DNA from: Dinoroseobacter sp049800835
GTDB taxonomy: Bacteria > Pseudomonadota > Alphaproteobacteria > Rhodobacterales > Rhodobacteraceae
Reading direction: 5' to 3'
NCBI RefSeq assembly: GCF_049800835.1
Contig: NZ_JBNAFU010000008.1
Location: 124,001 to 188,000, forward strand
Length of the DNA stretch: 64,000 bases
Shown here one piece after another: positions 1-8,685 of this stretch. The position numbers and the translations under genes were made by a program. Under the pieces are notes generated by a model, which saw only the letters and a list, made by a program, of their open reading frames with translations, had not been told where the DNA came from and did no database searches. The first letter of the stretch is position 1; each line of letters begins with the position of its first letter.

Positions 1-1
1 A

Positions 2-1438
2 GACACGCTGGACGATGTGCTGAGTGGTTTCGGCATGGAGATCGATATTGCGCTGGTCGGGCAGGGACCGATTGTGTCGCTGTCCATCGCTGGCCTTGAG
101 GATCTGCATCCCGATACTCTGTTCGAACGGCTGCCGGTTTTCGCGGACCTTGCGGCGCTGCGAAATTCGCTTGCCGCGGGCACCGTCGCGCCCGGAGTTC
201 TGGAAAAACTGCGTGCTCTGGGGGCAGAACTGCCGGTACTGACACCGGAGCATCGCGCGGCCAAATCCGTCGCAGTTCCAGCCGACCGTCCGCTCAGTGC
301 GTTCGAAGAGCTGACTGGTGGGGCGATTGCACCCAAGGGCCCTAGTGCGGTGGATGACTTGCTTGCCGCCCTGGTCGGCCCACACCTCGTTTCGGCCCCG
401 GACCCAGATGCGCGGGCGCTTGTTGCAGTGGTGGATCGGGTGATCTCTGACACGATGAACCTGATCCTGCACCACCCGGAGGTCCAGGCGATCGAAGCGG
501 TCTGGCGCGCGTTGGACCTGCTGGCGCGCCGGATCGACACCGAAGAAGGCCTGTCGATCATTCTCTTCGATGTCTCCGCTGAAGAGCTTGCGGTAGATCT
601 GGCCGCAAATGACGATCCCGCTGCCAGCGGTCTGGCGCAGCTCTTGTCCCGGCATTCGGGGGCGATTTCCGCTTGCGCGGGACTTTACACCTTCGAGACA
701 ACACCGCCGCATGCGGACCTGCTTGCGCGTCTTGCGCAGATTGCCAGCGCCATTCAAGCGCCATTCGTTACCGGTATGGACCCTGACAGTGTCGCAAACC
801 CTCTCGAAAATGCCGATGACCGCGTTTCAGACAGTTTTCGCGCTCTCGCTCAGGCGGATGTAACGGATTTCCTTGGGCTCGTGACACCGCCCGTCCTGAT
901 GCGGCGCGTTTACGGCGCAAAAAGTGATCCGATCACGGCGTTCGATTACGAGGAATTCAGTGCGTCCGAGGGCCTGTCCGGGATGGTCTGGGGCAGCCCG
1001 GCAGTGCTCGTCGCCCTGCTGCTGGCCGAGAACCGGGGCGTGGGCCAAACGCTCGACGTTGACGACATGCCCTATCACGTGACGCAGGATCGCCACGGCG
1101 ATCAGGTGATGCTGCCGCCGGTGTTCCGGATGATCCCCGAAAGCCGGATGGTCATCACGAGAAGCTGGGGGGTCATGTCTGTTCTTGCCTCCGGCGGCGG
1201 CGATCGCGTGCGCCTTGCCGGGTTTCATGCGGTTTCAGGCAATCCGCTCGCCGGCCCCTGGACGGGGGCTGCTCCGGCGCGGCCCAAATCCCCCCGCGGC
1301 GGCGTTGGCCTGACCCTGTCCGTCCCGTTATCGACGTCTGACTTGGCCGAAATTCGCGGTCAACGCCCAAAACCCCAAGAGACAGGTCCTGACGATATCG
1401 ACCCTGACCTCGCCGCGCTTCTGGAGAACTTGAGATGA
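2..1438 (+). CDS. TssB/TssC-like T6SS sheath-domain protein (5' end outside window)
   Basis: The frame is open from base 2, so the gene most likely begins upstream; GTG at 17 is only the first in-window start codon. The first ~60 residues resemble the C-terminal part of the small sheath subunit TssB, with a HPDTLFERLP stretch (F-x-P-D-x-L type). From about residue 125 the chain resembles the large sheath subunit TssC: ILHHPEVQAIEAVWRALDLL, then a GLYTFETTPPHADLL strand region and an APFVTG motif. TssB and TssC polymerise into the contractile tail sheath in the cytoplasm. A single chain carrying both signatures is unusual for canonical T6SS, where they are separate genes. The stop overlaps the vgrG start (ATGA). 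Could instead be a divergent TssC paralogue alongside normal tssB/tssC upstream. Confidence 0.7.
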   Translation, partial: DTLDDVLSGFGMEIDIALVGQGPIVSLSIAGLEDLHPDTLFERLPVFADLAALRNSLAAGTVAPGVLEKLRALGAELPVLTPEHRAAKSVAVPADRPLSAFEELTGGAIAPKGPSAVDDLLAALVGPHLVSAPDPDARALVAVVDRVISDTMNLILHHPEVQAIEAVWRALDLLARRIDTEEGLSIILFDVSAEELAVDLAANDDPAASGLAQLLSRHSGAISACAGLYTFETTPPHADLLARLAQIASAIQAPFVTGMDPDSVANPLENADDRVSDSFRALAQADVTDFLGLVTPPVLMRRVYGAKSDPITAFDYEEFSASEGLSGMVWGSPAVLVALLLAENRGVGQTLDVDDMPYHVTQDRHGDQVMLPPVFRMIPESRMVITRSWGVMSVLASGGGDRVRLAGFHAVSGNPLAGPWTGAAPARPKSPRGGVGLTLSVPLSTSDLAEIRGQRPKPQETGPDDIDPDLAALLENLR

Positions 1439-3540
1439 ACGAGACCACCGTCGTTACACTGACCGGGCCGCTCAACGCGGAGATACTTCTCAAGCGCGCC
1501 CGCATCGATGACCGCCTCAGCACGCTGACCCAAACCGTGGTGGAATTCACCTCGCTCGACCCGGATATCGACCTCAAGGAGATGATTGGGCAGTCCCATA
1601 CGCTTGAGATTCGACTGGATGACGGCAGCACGCGCAAGCACTTCGGGTCCTGCACGGAGGCGCAGTTTCTTTACGTGGAAAACGGCACGGCGCATTACTC
1701 CGCGACGCTGCATCCTTTCCTGTGGTTTCTGACGCGCACCCGCGAAAGCCGGATCTTTCAGGACATGACGGTTATGGAGATCGTCAAGGAAGTGCTCGCC
1801 GACAGGGGGTTCTCGTCCCGGATCACGGACTCGACGACCCAGACCTTCGACAAACGCGAATACTGCGTTCAGTACAGGGAGAGCGATTTTCAGTTCATCT
1901 CGCGCCTGCTTGAAGAAGAGGGCGTCTACTACTTCCTTGATCACTCGGGGAATGGAGAGAAGCTTGTCTTTGCCGACAACGTGTCAGCCCACAGCCAGGT
2001 GCCGGGGCAGAGCTCCATCATGTTTCGTGAACCCAACGACACGGCACCTTTCGTGGCTGACTATCTCAGCGTGTTTGGGGGGACCAAAACGATGGTCTCG
2101 GCCAAGGTCACGCTGGATGACTATGACTTCGCCTTCCCCTCGCGTGCTCAGAAATCCGAGGCGACGAACAACTCCGACGAGCTGAGGAAACCCGACTACG
2201 AGATTTTCGACTATCCGGGCGGGTTCCGGACGAAAGAGCTCGGGACACGCTTCGCCAAGCTGCGCCTCGAAGAAGCGGATCAGCAGGCCGAGACATGGCA
2301 GGCGTTCGGGTACGTCCGCAACATGCATGCGGGCGGATTGTTCGAACTGACCGATCACCCCCGGTCTGCCGTGAACCAGGAATACCTTATCGTATCGTCT
2401 GGCGTGATCATTGAGGAAGATCCCGGCGAAGCGGGCGCGCTTGGCGGCCAGCTGTTCAACGTGCAGTCGGACATCGAGGTCATCCCGAGCGAAACGCCGT
2501 TTCGGCCGCCGCGTGTGACCAGCCTGCCGGACATCTCGGGGGTGCACGTCGCCAAGGTCGTCGGCAAGTCCGGGGAGGAGATTTACACGGACGAGTATGG
2601 CCGGGTGAAGCTCAAGTTCTTCTGGGACCGGTATGGCAAGGAAGACGAGACCGCGACATGCTGGGTTCGGGTCGCAACTCCGTTCGCGGGCAAGAACTGG
2701 GGTATGATCCACATACCTCGCGTCGGTCAGGAGGTGGTCGTCCAGTTCGAAGAAGGCAATCCGGACCGTCCCATCGTGACGGGTATGCTATATAACGGCA
2801 CCAATACCCCGCCCTATGCGCTCCCTGACAACAAGACCATGCAGGGTCTCAAGACCAACAAGTCCAAAGGTGGCGGCGGGTTCAACGAGTTGGTTTTCGA
2901 GGACAAGGCCGAAAACGAATACGTCCGGCTGCAATCCGAGCGGGACTACCACGAGATTATCAAGAACGACGCGACGATCTCGATCGGCGAAGGTCACAAG
3001 GACAAGGGCGATCTGACTGAAACTGTGCATCGCCACAAGGTCCAGACCCTGAAAACCGGCGACCATACCTTCAAGATCGAGAAGGGCAGTCAGACAGTGG
3101 AGATCAAGAAGGACCGCACCGAGACCGTACAGGGTAAACACACCGAGACCATCACCGGCAATGTCAAGACAACCATCAAGCAAGGCAATGAAACGAAGAC
3201 GCTGAACAAGGGGAATCAGACCACGACCCTTAAGATGGGCAACCACACCGAAAAACTGTCTCTGGGGAATTTCTCGCTCAAGGCGGATGCTGGAAAGGTG
3301 ACAATTCAGGCCATGCAATCGATCGAGCTGAAAGTCGGGGCCAACTCGATCAAGATCGATATGATGGGTGTGACCGTCAAAGGAATGATGCTGAAATTCG
3401 AAGGATCGGCCATGGCCAATCTCAAGGCGCCGATGGTTACTGTGCAGGGCGACGGAATGGCCACGGTAAAAGGCGCGATGACCACGGTGGATGGCAGTGC
3501 CATGACAATGGTCAAGGGCGGGATCACAATGGTGAATTAA
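1435..3540 (+). CDS. vgrG: VgrG/TssI tail-spike protein
   Basis: Trimeric T6SS spike, 701 aa. Residues ~1-340 match the phage gp27-like hub (YVENGTAHYSATLHPFLWFLTRT; CVQYRESDFQFISRLLEEEG). Residues ~373-462 are the gp5 OB-fold core with DEYGRVKLKFFWDR, CWVRVATPFAGKNWG and IPRVGQEVVVQFEEGNPDRP. From ~463 to the end runs a repetitive beta-helix needle (repeated T-ET, K-GN-T and MVTV/MTTV units) without an added enzyme domain, so this is not an evolved VgrG. The ATG overlaps the previous stop (ATGA). It is followed after 3 nt by the acidic protein and then PAAR, the usual position of spike-loading partners. Length and motifs fit the family well. Confidence 0.95.
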   Translation: MNETTVVTLTGPLNAEILLKRARIDDRLSTLTQTVVEFTSLDPDIDLKEMIGQSHTLEIRLDDGSTRKHFGSCTEAQFLYVENGTAHYSATLHPFLWFLTRTRESRIFQDMTVMEIVKEVLADRGFSSRITDSTTQTFDKREYCVQYRESDFQFISRLLEEEGVYYFLDHSGNGEKLVFADNVSAHSQVPGQSSIMFREPNDTAPFVADYLSVFGGTKTMVSAKVTLDDYDFAFPSRAQKSEATNNSDELRKPDYEIFDYPGGFRTKELGTRFAKLRLEEADQQAETWQAFGYVRNMHAGGLFELTDHPRSAVNQEYLIVSSGVIIEEDPGEAGALGGQLFNVQSDIEVIPSETPFRPPRVTSLPDISGVHVAKVVGKSGEEIYTDEYGRVKLKFFWDRYGKEDETATCWVRVATPFAGKNWGMIHIPRVGQEVVVQFEEGNPDRPIVTGMLYNGTNTPPYALPDNKTMQGLKTNKSKGGGGFNELVFEDKAENEYVRLQSERDYHEIIKNDATISIGEGHKDKGDLTETVHRHKVQTLKTGDHTFKIEKGSQTVEIKKDRTETVQGKHTETITGNVKTTIKQGNETKTLNKGNQTTTLKMGNHTEKLSLGNFSLKADAGKVTIQAMQSIELKVGANSIKIDMMGVTVKGMMLKFEGSAMANLKAPMVTVQGDGMATVKGAMTTVDGSAMTMVKGGITMVN

Positions 3541-3543
3541 CTC

Positions 3544-4239
3544 ATGGCTGATCGATTTTCTGATCTCAGAAAAATAGAGGCGCAACCGGCTGCGCGGCTG
3601 ATGGCGATGTCAAACGCCAAGTTCGATGCGCCTGTCGGTGTACCAGCGGCCGCCGATGTGGCGACGGTCCTGCGCGCGTTGGATGCACAGTTCCGTCCCG
3701 TAGAAATGCTGCGATTGCTGTCGGTTTCTCTACCGGTGCGAGAATGTGTTTGGTGGGCATGCCTTGCCGGGCGGGATTTGGTGCAGGAGGGCGCGCGCGC
3801 GCCGAAAACGCTGACCTGCGCAGAGGCATGGACTTTCGATCCCTCTGACGAGACGCGGGCCGCTGCGCGCGAGGCACTGGACCATGCCGACCCGGACGAT
3901 CCGACCATGTTGTGTGCCATGGCCGCGTCCATGAGTGATGGAAAGCTCGGCCCGGGGCCACTGGCGGAGCATGATGCACCGCCGGGTGCCACACAAACGG
4001 CGGCTTTCGGAATGAACATGCTGGCACTCGGACAGAGGGAAGAAGAGTTCTTTCACGTTATTCAGGTTCTGATTGCACGCGGGCTCGATATTGCCGGGGG
4101 CGGGAACGGGTCGATTGACCCGGCCTCGGTCGAGACGAAAATGCCCCCAATCGAGCCGGAAGAAGACGACGACGATTTTGATGATGAAGATGACGAAGAA
4201 GACGATGACACAGACGATGACGAAGAGGATTTGGCCTGA
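3544..4239 (+). CDS. Unknown protein between VgrG and PAAR, with polyacidic C-terminus
   Basis: 231 aa, not confidently recognised; it recalls a small family of uncharacterised Rhodobacterales proteins (possibly DUF6931), which is recollection only. The body (1-195) is mostly helical and contains VRECVWWACLAGRDL near residue 63 and an Ala/Met-rich helix near 120. The last ~35 residues are almost entirely Asp/Glu (about 27 of the last 34), encoded by a GAY/GAR tract at about 4156-4236. No signal peptide or membrane segment is visible. It starts 3 nt after vgrG and overlaps the PAAR gene (TGATG), so all three are probably co-translated. This is where VgrG adaptor/chaperones (DUF4123, DUF2169, DUF1795 types) are found in other T6SS loci, so an adaptor or cargo role is the working inference. 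Confidence 0.75.
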   Translation: MADRFSDLRKIEAQPAARLMAMSNAKFDAPVGVPAAADVATVLRALDAQFRPVEMLRLLSVSLPVRECVWWACLAGRDLVQEGARAPKTLTCAEAWTFDPSDETRAAAREALDHADPDDPTMLCAMAASMSDGKLGPGPLAEHDAPPGATQTAAFGMNMLALGQREEEFFHVIQVLIARGLDIAGGGNGSIDPASVETKMPPIEPEEDDDDFDDEDDEEDDDTDDDEEDLA

Positions 4240-4526
4240 TGTTGCCCGCCGCACGTATGACTGACACGCATGTCTGCCCGATGGTGACGGGTGTCGTGCC
4301 CCATGTCGGAGGACCGATCAGCATGGGCGCCCCCACCGCGCTTGTCGGCAAGATGCCCGCCGCGCGGGTCGGGGACATGGCCGTCTGCGTTGGTCCGCCA
4401 TCGATGGTGGTCATGGGCTCGACCAAAGTGATGATGGCCAAAATGCCGGCCGCGCGCATGCTGTCCATGACGGCCCATGGCGGGACAGTCGTGTCGGGCT
4501 TTCCCCTCGTGCTCGTCGGAGGTTAA
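4239..4526 (+). CDS. PAAR-domain spike-tip protein
   Basis: 95 aa, a stand-alone PAAR domain. It shows the Pro-Ala-Ala-Arg repeats: LPAARMTDTHVCP at the N-terminus, MPAARVGDMAVCVGPPSMVVMGS in the middle and MPAARMLSMTAHGGTVV near the end, with Cys and His residues placed to bind the apical zinc. PAAR proteins sharpen the VgrG tip. No toxin domain is attached, so any effector would have to be carried by another protein, such as the upstream acidic protein. The start overlaps the preceding stop by one base; tagH follows after 9 nt. Confidence 0.95.
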   Translation: MLPAARMTDTHVCPMVTGVVPHVGGPISMGAPTALVGKMPAARVGDMAVCVGPPSMVVMGSTKVMMAKMPAARMLSMTAHGGTVVSGFPLVLVGG

Positions 4527-4535
4527 GATCAAGCG

Positions 4536-5858
4536 ATGCAGTTGACGCTTCGGTTTCAATCGACGGGCACGGTCCCCGGGAACAGCGGTCCTGTCACCAT
4601 GCAGGGCCAAAGCCTGACGATTGGACGGGCGCCCGAAAACGATCTGGCCTTGCCGGACCCGGAGCGGTCGATTTCAAAGCGTCATTGCGTGCTCGAAGAG
4701 CGTGGTGACGGCTTCATCGTGATCGATATCTCGGCCAATGGAACGTTTCTGAACTACGATAAGGAACCGCTCGGGCCGGAGCCGCAGATCATCGCCGATG
4801 GCGATATCCTGTCGATTGGTGCCTATGAACTGGTAGTGGAGGTCGCATCCGAGACGTCCGGCGCGGCGGAGCCGTTTGCCTCTGCCGCAGGCGGAAGTCC
4901 GTTTGCGGCCCCCGATCCGGGACCGGCTTCGACGACAGGGGATCAAGGACTTCTGGACGATCTGCTTGGCCCGTCGGTTGGGCCCGTCAGCGGGGGGGCG
5001 CCGGGCGCGCTTATCCCGGAGGATGCGGATGACGATCTGCTCAGTGGCTTGCCAGGGCTCCCCGAGCCGCGCAGATCGCCGGACGTTGCAGCCCGCCCCT
5101 CCGAGGCGGGGTTCGAAGGGCAGAGTTTCAAGCCGACGCCCGTAGAAAGCCCGGTCATTCCGGACGATTGGGATCTGGACGCCGATCCGGGCAGCAACCC
5201 GTTCGAGAAACCGGATCCAACGCCTGTGTCCGATCCAGTGCCGGACACCCCCGCGCCGCAGCCCGCGGCGGTCGCGGCGCAGCCCTATCCGCAAACCTTC
5301 TTCGAGGCCCTTGGCGTTTCGACGGACGCGCTCGATCCGAAAGATGCCGACAAGGGAATGGCCCGCCTTGGGGCGACCATGCGTGCCTTGATCGTCGGCA
5401 TCCGCGAAATCCTCATGACGCGCAGCGCCATCAAGGGCGAGTTTCGCATGGGTCAGACCGTAATACGGCAGACCGGGAACAACCCGCTGAAGTTCTCGAT
5501 CTCGGATGACGAGGCGGTAGAACGGATCGCCAAACCACCGGGCAAGGGCTACATGCCCCCCGAACAGGCCGTGGCGGAGGCTCTGCTGGACATCAAGGCC
5601 CACGAGATCGCCATGGTCGCCGGGATGCAGGCCGCGCTCAAAGGGTTGTTGGCAGAGTTCGACCCCGAAACCCTGGGCGAGAAACTTGCAAGAAACCCGC
5701 GGTCCGGTGGACTGCTGAAATCAAAGAAATCGCAGTATTGGGAGGTGTTTGAAGAAACCTACGCTGCCATTTCTGCACAGGCCGAGAATGACTTCCACGA
5801 GCTGTTCACCCGTGAGTTCGCGCGCGCCTATCAAGCTCAGCTGGAGAAACTGAAATGA
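4536..5858 (+). CDS. tagH: TagH, T6SS FHA-domain protein
   Basis: 440 aa. Residues ~20-110 form a forkhead-associated phosphothreonine-binding domain: LTIGRAPENDLALPDPERSISKRHC with the conserved GR, S and RH positions, then IDISANGTFLNYDKE. A Pro/Asp/Gly-rich linker (~115-245) joins it to the T6SS-specific C-terminal domain (~250-440, TFFEALGVSTDALDP; LRALIVGIREILMTRSAIKGEFR; FHELFTREFARAYQAQLEKLK). FHA proteins bind threonine-phosphorylated partners and help switch on T6SS assembly. A PP2C phosphatase (12899-13624) in the same cluster supports this posttranslational control, although the cognate PpkA-type kinase is not in the window. Confidence 0.93.
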   Translation: MQLTLRFQSTGTVPGNSGPVTMQGQSLTIGRAPENDLALPDPERSISKRHCVLEERGDGFIVIDISANGTFLNYDKEPLGPEPQIIADGDILSIGAYELVVEVASETSGAAEPFASAAGGSPFAAPDPGPASTTGDQGLLDDLLGPSVGPVSGGAPGALIPEDADDDLLSGLPGLPEPRRSPDVAARPSEAGFEGQSFKPTPVESPVIPDDWDLDADPGSNPFEKPDPTPVSDPVPDTPAPQPAAVAAQPYPQTFFEALGVSTDALDPKDADKGMARLGATMRALIVGIREILMTRSAIKGEFRMGQTVIRQTGNNPLKFSISDDEAVERIAKPPGKGYMPPEQAVAEALLDIKAHEIAMVAGMQAALKGLLAEFDPETLGEKLARNPRSGGLLKSKKSQYWEVFEETYAAISAQAENDFHELFTREFARAYQAQLEKLK

Positions 5859-5910
5859 TCCCGACCCCAAGCGCCTCTTCTGACGAGATCCGATCGCGGG
5901 GGGACGTCTG

Positions 5911-7251
5911 ATGTCGTGGGATAGCAAAGTCGTCTGGAGCGAGGGCTTGTTCATCCAGCCCCACCACTTTCAGCAGTCGGACCGGTATCACGAAGCGCTT
6001 GTTGGCGGGCTGGCGCGGCGTGCATCGCCTTATCTGTGGGGCGTGTCGCAGCTTGAGATTGACAACGAGATGCTCAAACTGGGCAAGTTCGCGTTACGCT
6101 CCGCTGCGGGTCTGACGCCCGACGGGGCGCTGTTTCGTGTCCCGCTGGCAGAGCCGCATCCCCCAGCACTGGAAGTCCCTGATACTGTTCGCGACGCCAT
6201 TGTCTATTTGACCGTACCTGCGCGACGGGCCGGTGGAGAAGAGGTCGATCTGTCGCCGCAGGACTCGCCGGTCGCGCGCTACCGCGCGGCGGAAAGCGAG
6301 GTGATCGACAGCATGGGCAAAACCCGGCGCACGGTAAACCTTGCGGTCGGACAACTTCGGCTGGGCTTCGCGCTCGACGTGGATGATCTGTCGGATCTTC
6401 TTGTTATTCCCATCGCACGGATCATCGAGGTGCGGGCCGACAAGGAGATTGTTCTCGATACCGGGTTCATGCCGTCCTGCACGGATATACGTGCGGCAAC
6501 GCCCTTGTCCGGTTTCGTCCGCGAGGTCGAAGGCATGCTGGGTATCCGCGCGACCGCTATCGCGGGCCGCTTCGTGGAGGCAGGCACCGCGCAAGGCGTT
6601 GCGGAAATCTCTGACTTCCTGTTGCTGATGCTGATCAATCGGACGCTTCCGGCCTTCCGCCACATGATGAACATCGAAAACGTGCATCCGATCACGGTGT
6701 ATCAATCCTGCGTCTCGCTGGCCGGAGAGCTTGCCACGTTCATGTCCGCTGAAAAGCTGCCGCCGGAGTTTCCACCCTACAAACACGACAACCTGACGGA
6801 GACGTTTCGTCCGGTGATGCGGGTGCTGCGCGAGTACCTCAGCGCGGTGCTGGAACAGACAGCCGTCGCCATTCCGCTGGATCCGCGAAAGTACGGGGTC
6901 AGCGTCGGCGTTATTGCGGACAGAAAACTCCTGCGCGGGTCGCAGTTCGTTCTGGCCGTTTCTGCGGATGCGCCCGCCGAAACGTTGCGGCGGCATTTCC
7001 CGACCCAGGCCAAGATCGGCCCGGTGGAGGAGATACGCCAACTGGTGAATTCCGCCCTGCCGGGAATAGATCTGTCGATCCTGCCGGTCGCCCCGCGTCA
7101 GATTCCATACCACGCGGGCAAGAGCTATTTCGAACTGGATTCGAACAGCAAGTACTGGTCTCAGATCACGACCTCGGGGGGTATTGCCGTTCATGTCTCG
7201 GGTGATTTCCCGGGCTTGACCATGGAACTCTGGGCGATCCGGCAGGGGTAG
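5911..7251 (+). CDS. tssK: TssK, T6SS baseplate subunit
   Basis: 446 aa, full length for the family. The diagnostic N-terminus is present (VVWSEGLFIQPHHFQQSDRYHEAL), as are the LLLMLINRTLPAFRHMMNIENVHPITVYQ and PPYKHDNLTETF stretches and the C-terminal SYFELDSNSKYWSQI region. TssK is a cytoplasmic trimer that links the baseplate to the TssL/TssM membrane complex. The ATG at 5911 is preceded by a G-rich ribosome-binding site (GGGGGGA) about 7 nt upstream. It lies 52 nt after tagH and 12 nt before tssL, the common tssK-tssL-tssM order. Confidence 0.95.
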   Translation: MSWDSKVVWSEGLFIQPHHFQQSDRYHEALVGGLARRASPYLWGVSQLEIDNEMLKLGKFALRSAAGLTPDGALFRVPLAEPHPPALEVPDTVRDAIVYLTVPARRAGGEEVDLSPQDSPVARYRAAESEVIDSMGKTRRTVNLAVGQLRLGFALDVDDLSDLLVIPIARIIEVRADKEIVLDTGFMPSCTDIRAATPLSGFVREVEGMLGIRATAIAGRFVEAGTAQGVAEISDFLLLMLINRTLPAFRHMMNIENVHPITVYQSCVSLAGELATFMSAEKLPPEFPPYKHDNLTETFRPVMRVLREYLSAVLEQTAVAIPLDPRKYGVSVGVIADRKLLRGSQFVLAVSADAPAETLRRHFPTQAKIGPVEEIRQLVNSALPGIDLSILPVAPRQIPYHAGKSYFELDSNSKYWSQITTSGGIAVHVSGDFPGLTMELWAIRQG

Positions 7252-7263
7252 AGCGAGGGCACG

Positions 7264-8682
7264 ATGGTTGGTAATCCCCCAGATGATGACGACCCGGCCC
7301 GTACGGTCATCGTTCCCAACCCGGGTGGCCGACGGCCGCGGCCTGTGCCGAAGCCTGCCGAGCCGCAGGCGCCTGCCGGACCGTTCGAGCAGGCGGCAAC
7401 GCCCGCTGCCCCGCCCGCCAGCGGTGCGGCAGTCGGGGTTCCCGACACGGGTCCGGCGGGCACGCCACCCACGGGCGCGGAGCAGGGAACCGATCAGTTC
7501 CTGACCGGAATGAACCCACTGAACGCGAATGCGGCGACGCTTTTTGCGTTGGTCAGCCGGGTGCGCAGCCGGGCGCAAGCCATGGACATCAACCGCCTGC
7601 GCAACAGCGCCGTGACCGAGATCCGCGATTTCGAGGCGCGCTGCGTGCGGTCCGGGATCGACCCGCAGAAAGTGCGCGTGGCGCGCTATGCTATTTGCGC
7701 GACGCTCGATGATGTGGTGCTGAACACCCCTTGGGGTGGAAATTCCGACTGGGCGCAGCGATCGCTTGTCGGCACGTTTGAAAAGGAAACCGTGTCGGGG
7801 GACAAGTTCTTTCAGATGTTGCAGCGGTTGCAGCAGGAGCCTGCGCAAAACCTTGATCTGCTTGAGTTTGTCCAGATGTGCCTGTCGGTCGGGTTCGAAG
7901 GACGTTTGCGGGTCGAAGCCGGCGGGGCCGACAAGCACCTCGACATCCGCAGGAGCCTTGCCCGGACGATCCGGACGCATCGCGGTCCGGTGGACCGTGA
8001 TCTGTCGCCGCATTGGACAGGGCGCGCGGTCCCGTTCAAGTCCCGGTCCCTCTGGTTGCCGGTCTGGATCACGCTTGGAAGTCTTGCGGCTGTGCTGGGG
8101 ATCGTGTTTCTCAGCTTCGTTTTCTTGCTGAACGGCAGGACGGAGCAGGTGATCGGCATGATGATCCCGATCGATCAGGGCCCGAACCCGGTGCTCGAAC
8201 GTCGCGCGCCGCCGCCACCGGCGCCGCCGCCGCCGCCGGACCCTCAGGTCGACCGGGTCAAGTCCTTCCTCGAGGCAGAGATCGCCGCAAGAATCGTTTC
8301 CGTGTTCGAAGACGCCAATACCGTGACCGTCCGGATCAACGGAGCCGGAATGTTCGCACCCGCCTCCGACGCCTTGCAGGACGCGTTCCTCGAACCGTTG
8401 CAGCGGGTCGGGCGTGGCCTGAACGGGGAGACCGGAAACGTCATCATTGCAGGGCATTCCGACAATATCCCGATCAATACAGCGCGTTTTCCGTCCAACT
8501 ATCACCTCTCGCTCGACAGGGCGAAGTCGGTGCAACGCGAAATGGCCAACTGGTTGGACGATCCGGGTCGCCTGTCGGCGGAGGGGCGCTCTGATGCCGA
8601 GCCGATTGCTTCCAATGACACGCGCGAAGGCCGCGCCTTGAACCGGCGCATCGAGATCATCCTTATCAAGGAGGGCGGCTAG
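7264..8682 (+). CDS. tssL: TssL (DotU-like) with C-terminal OmpA domain
   Basis: 472 aa, the extended form of TssL. A Pro/Ala-rich N-terminal segment (1-75) precedes the cytoplasmic DotU-like helical domain (~85-245: FLTGMNPLNANAATLFALVSRVRS, ARYAICATLDDVVLNTPWG, EFVQMCLSVGFEGRLRV). One transmembrane helix lies at ~260-290, a poly-Pro stretch (APPPPAPPPPPDP) follows, and an OmpA-type peptidoglycan-binding domain occupies ~345-470 (IIAGHSDNIPI, NYHLSLDRAKSV, NRRIEIILIKEG). It anchors the trans-envelope complex to peptidoglycan. It ends 3 nt before tssM. Confidence 0.95.
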   Translation: MVGNPPDDDDPARTVIVPNPGGRRPRPVPKPAEPQAPAGPFEQAATPAAPPASGAAVGVPDTGPAGTPPTGAEQGTDQFLTGMNPLNANAATLFALVSRVRSRAQAMDINRLRNSAVTEIRDFEARCVRSGIDPQKVRVARYAICATLDDVVLNTPWGGNSDWAQRSLVGTFEKETVSGDKFFQMLQRLQQEPAQNLDLLEFVQMCLSVGFEGRLRVEAGGADKHLDIRRSLARTIRTHRGPVDRDLSPHWTGRAVPFKSRSLWLPVWITLGSLAAVLGIVFLSFVFLLNGRTEQVIGMMIPIDQGPNPVLERRAPPPPAPPPPPDPQVDRVKSFLEAEIAARIVSVFEDANTVTVRINGAGMFAPASDALQDAFLEPLQRVGRGLNGETGNVIIAGHSDNIPINTARFPSNYHLSLDRAKSVQREMANWLDDPGRLSAEGRSDAEPIASNDTREGRALNRRIEIILIKEGG

Positions 8683-8685
8683 GCA

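Noticed and set aside
6094..8535. 813-codon open frame on the minus strand
   Set aside because: Antisense shadow of tssK and tssL; Arg/His/Gln-rich composition with no domain, while the plus-strand genes are unmistakable.
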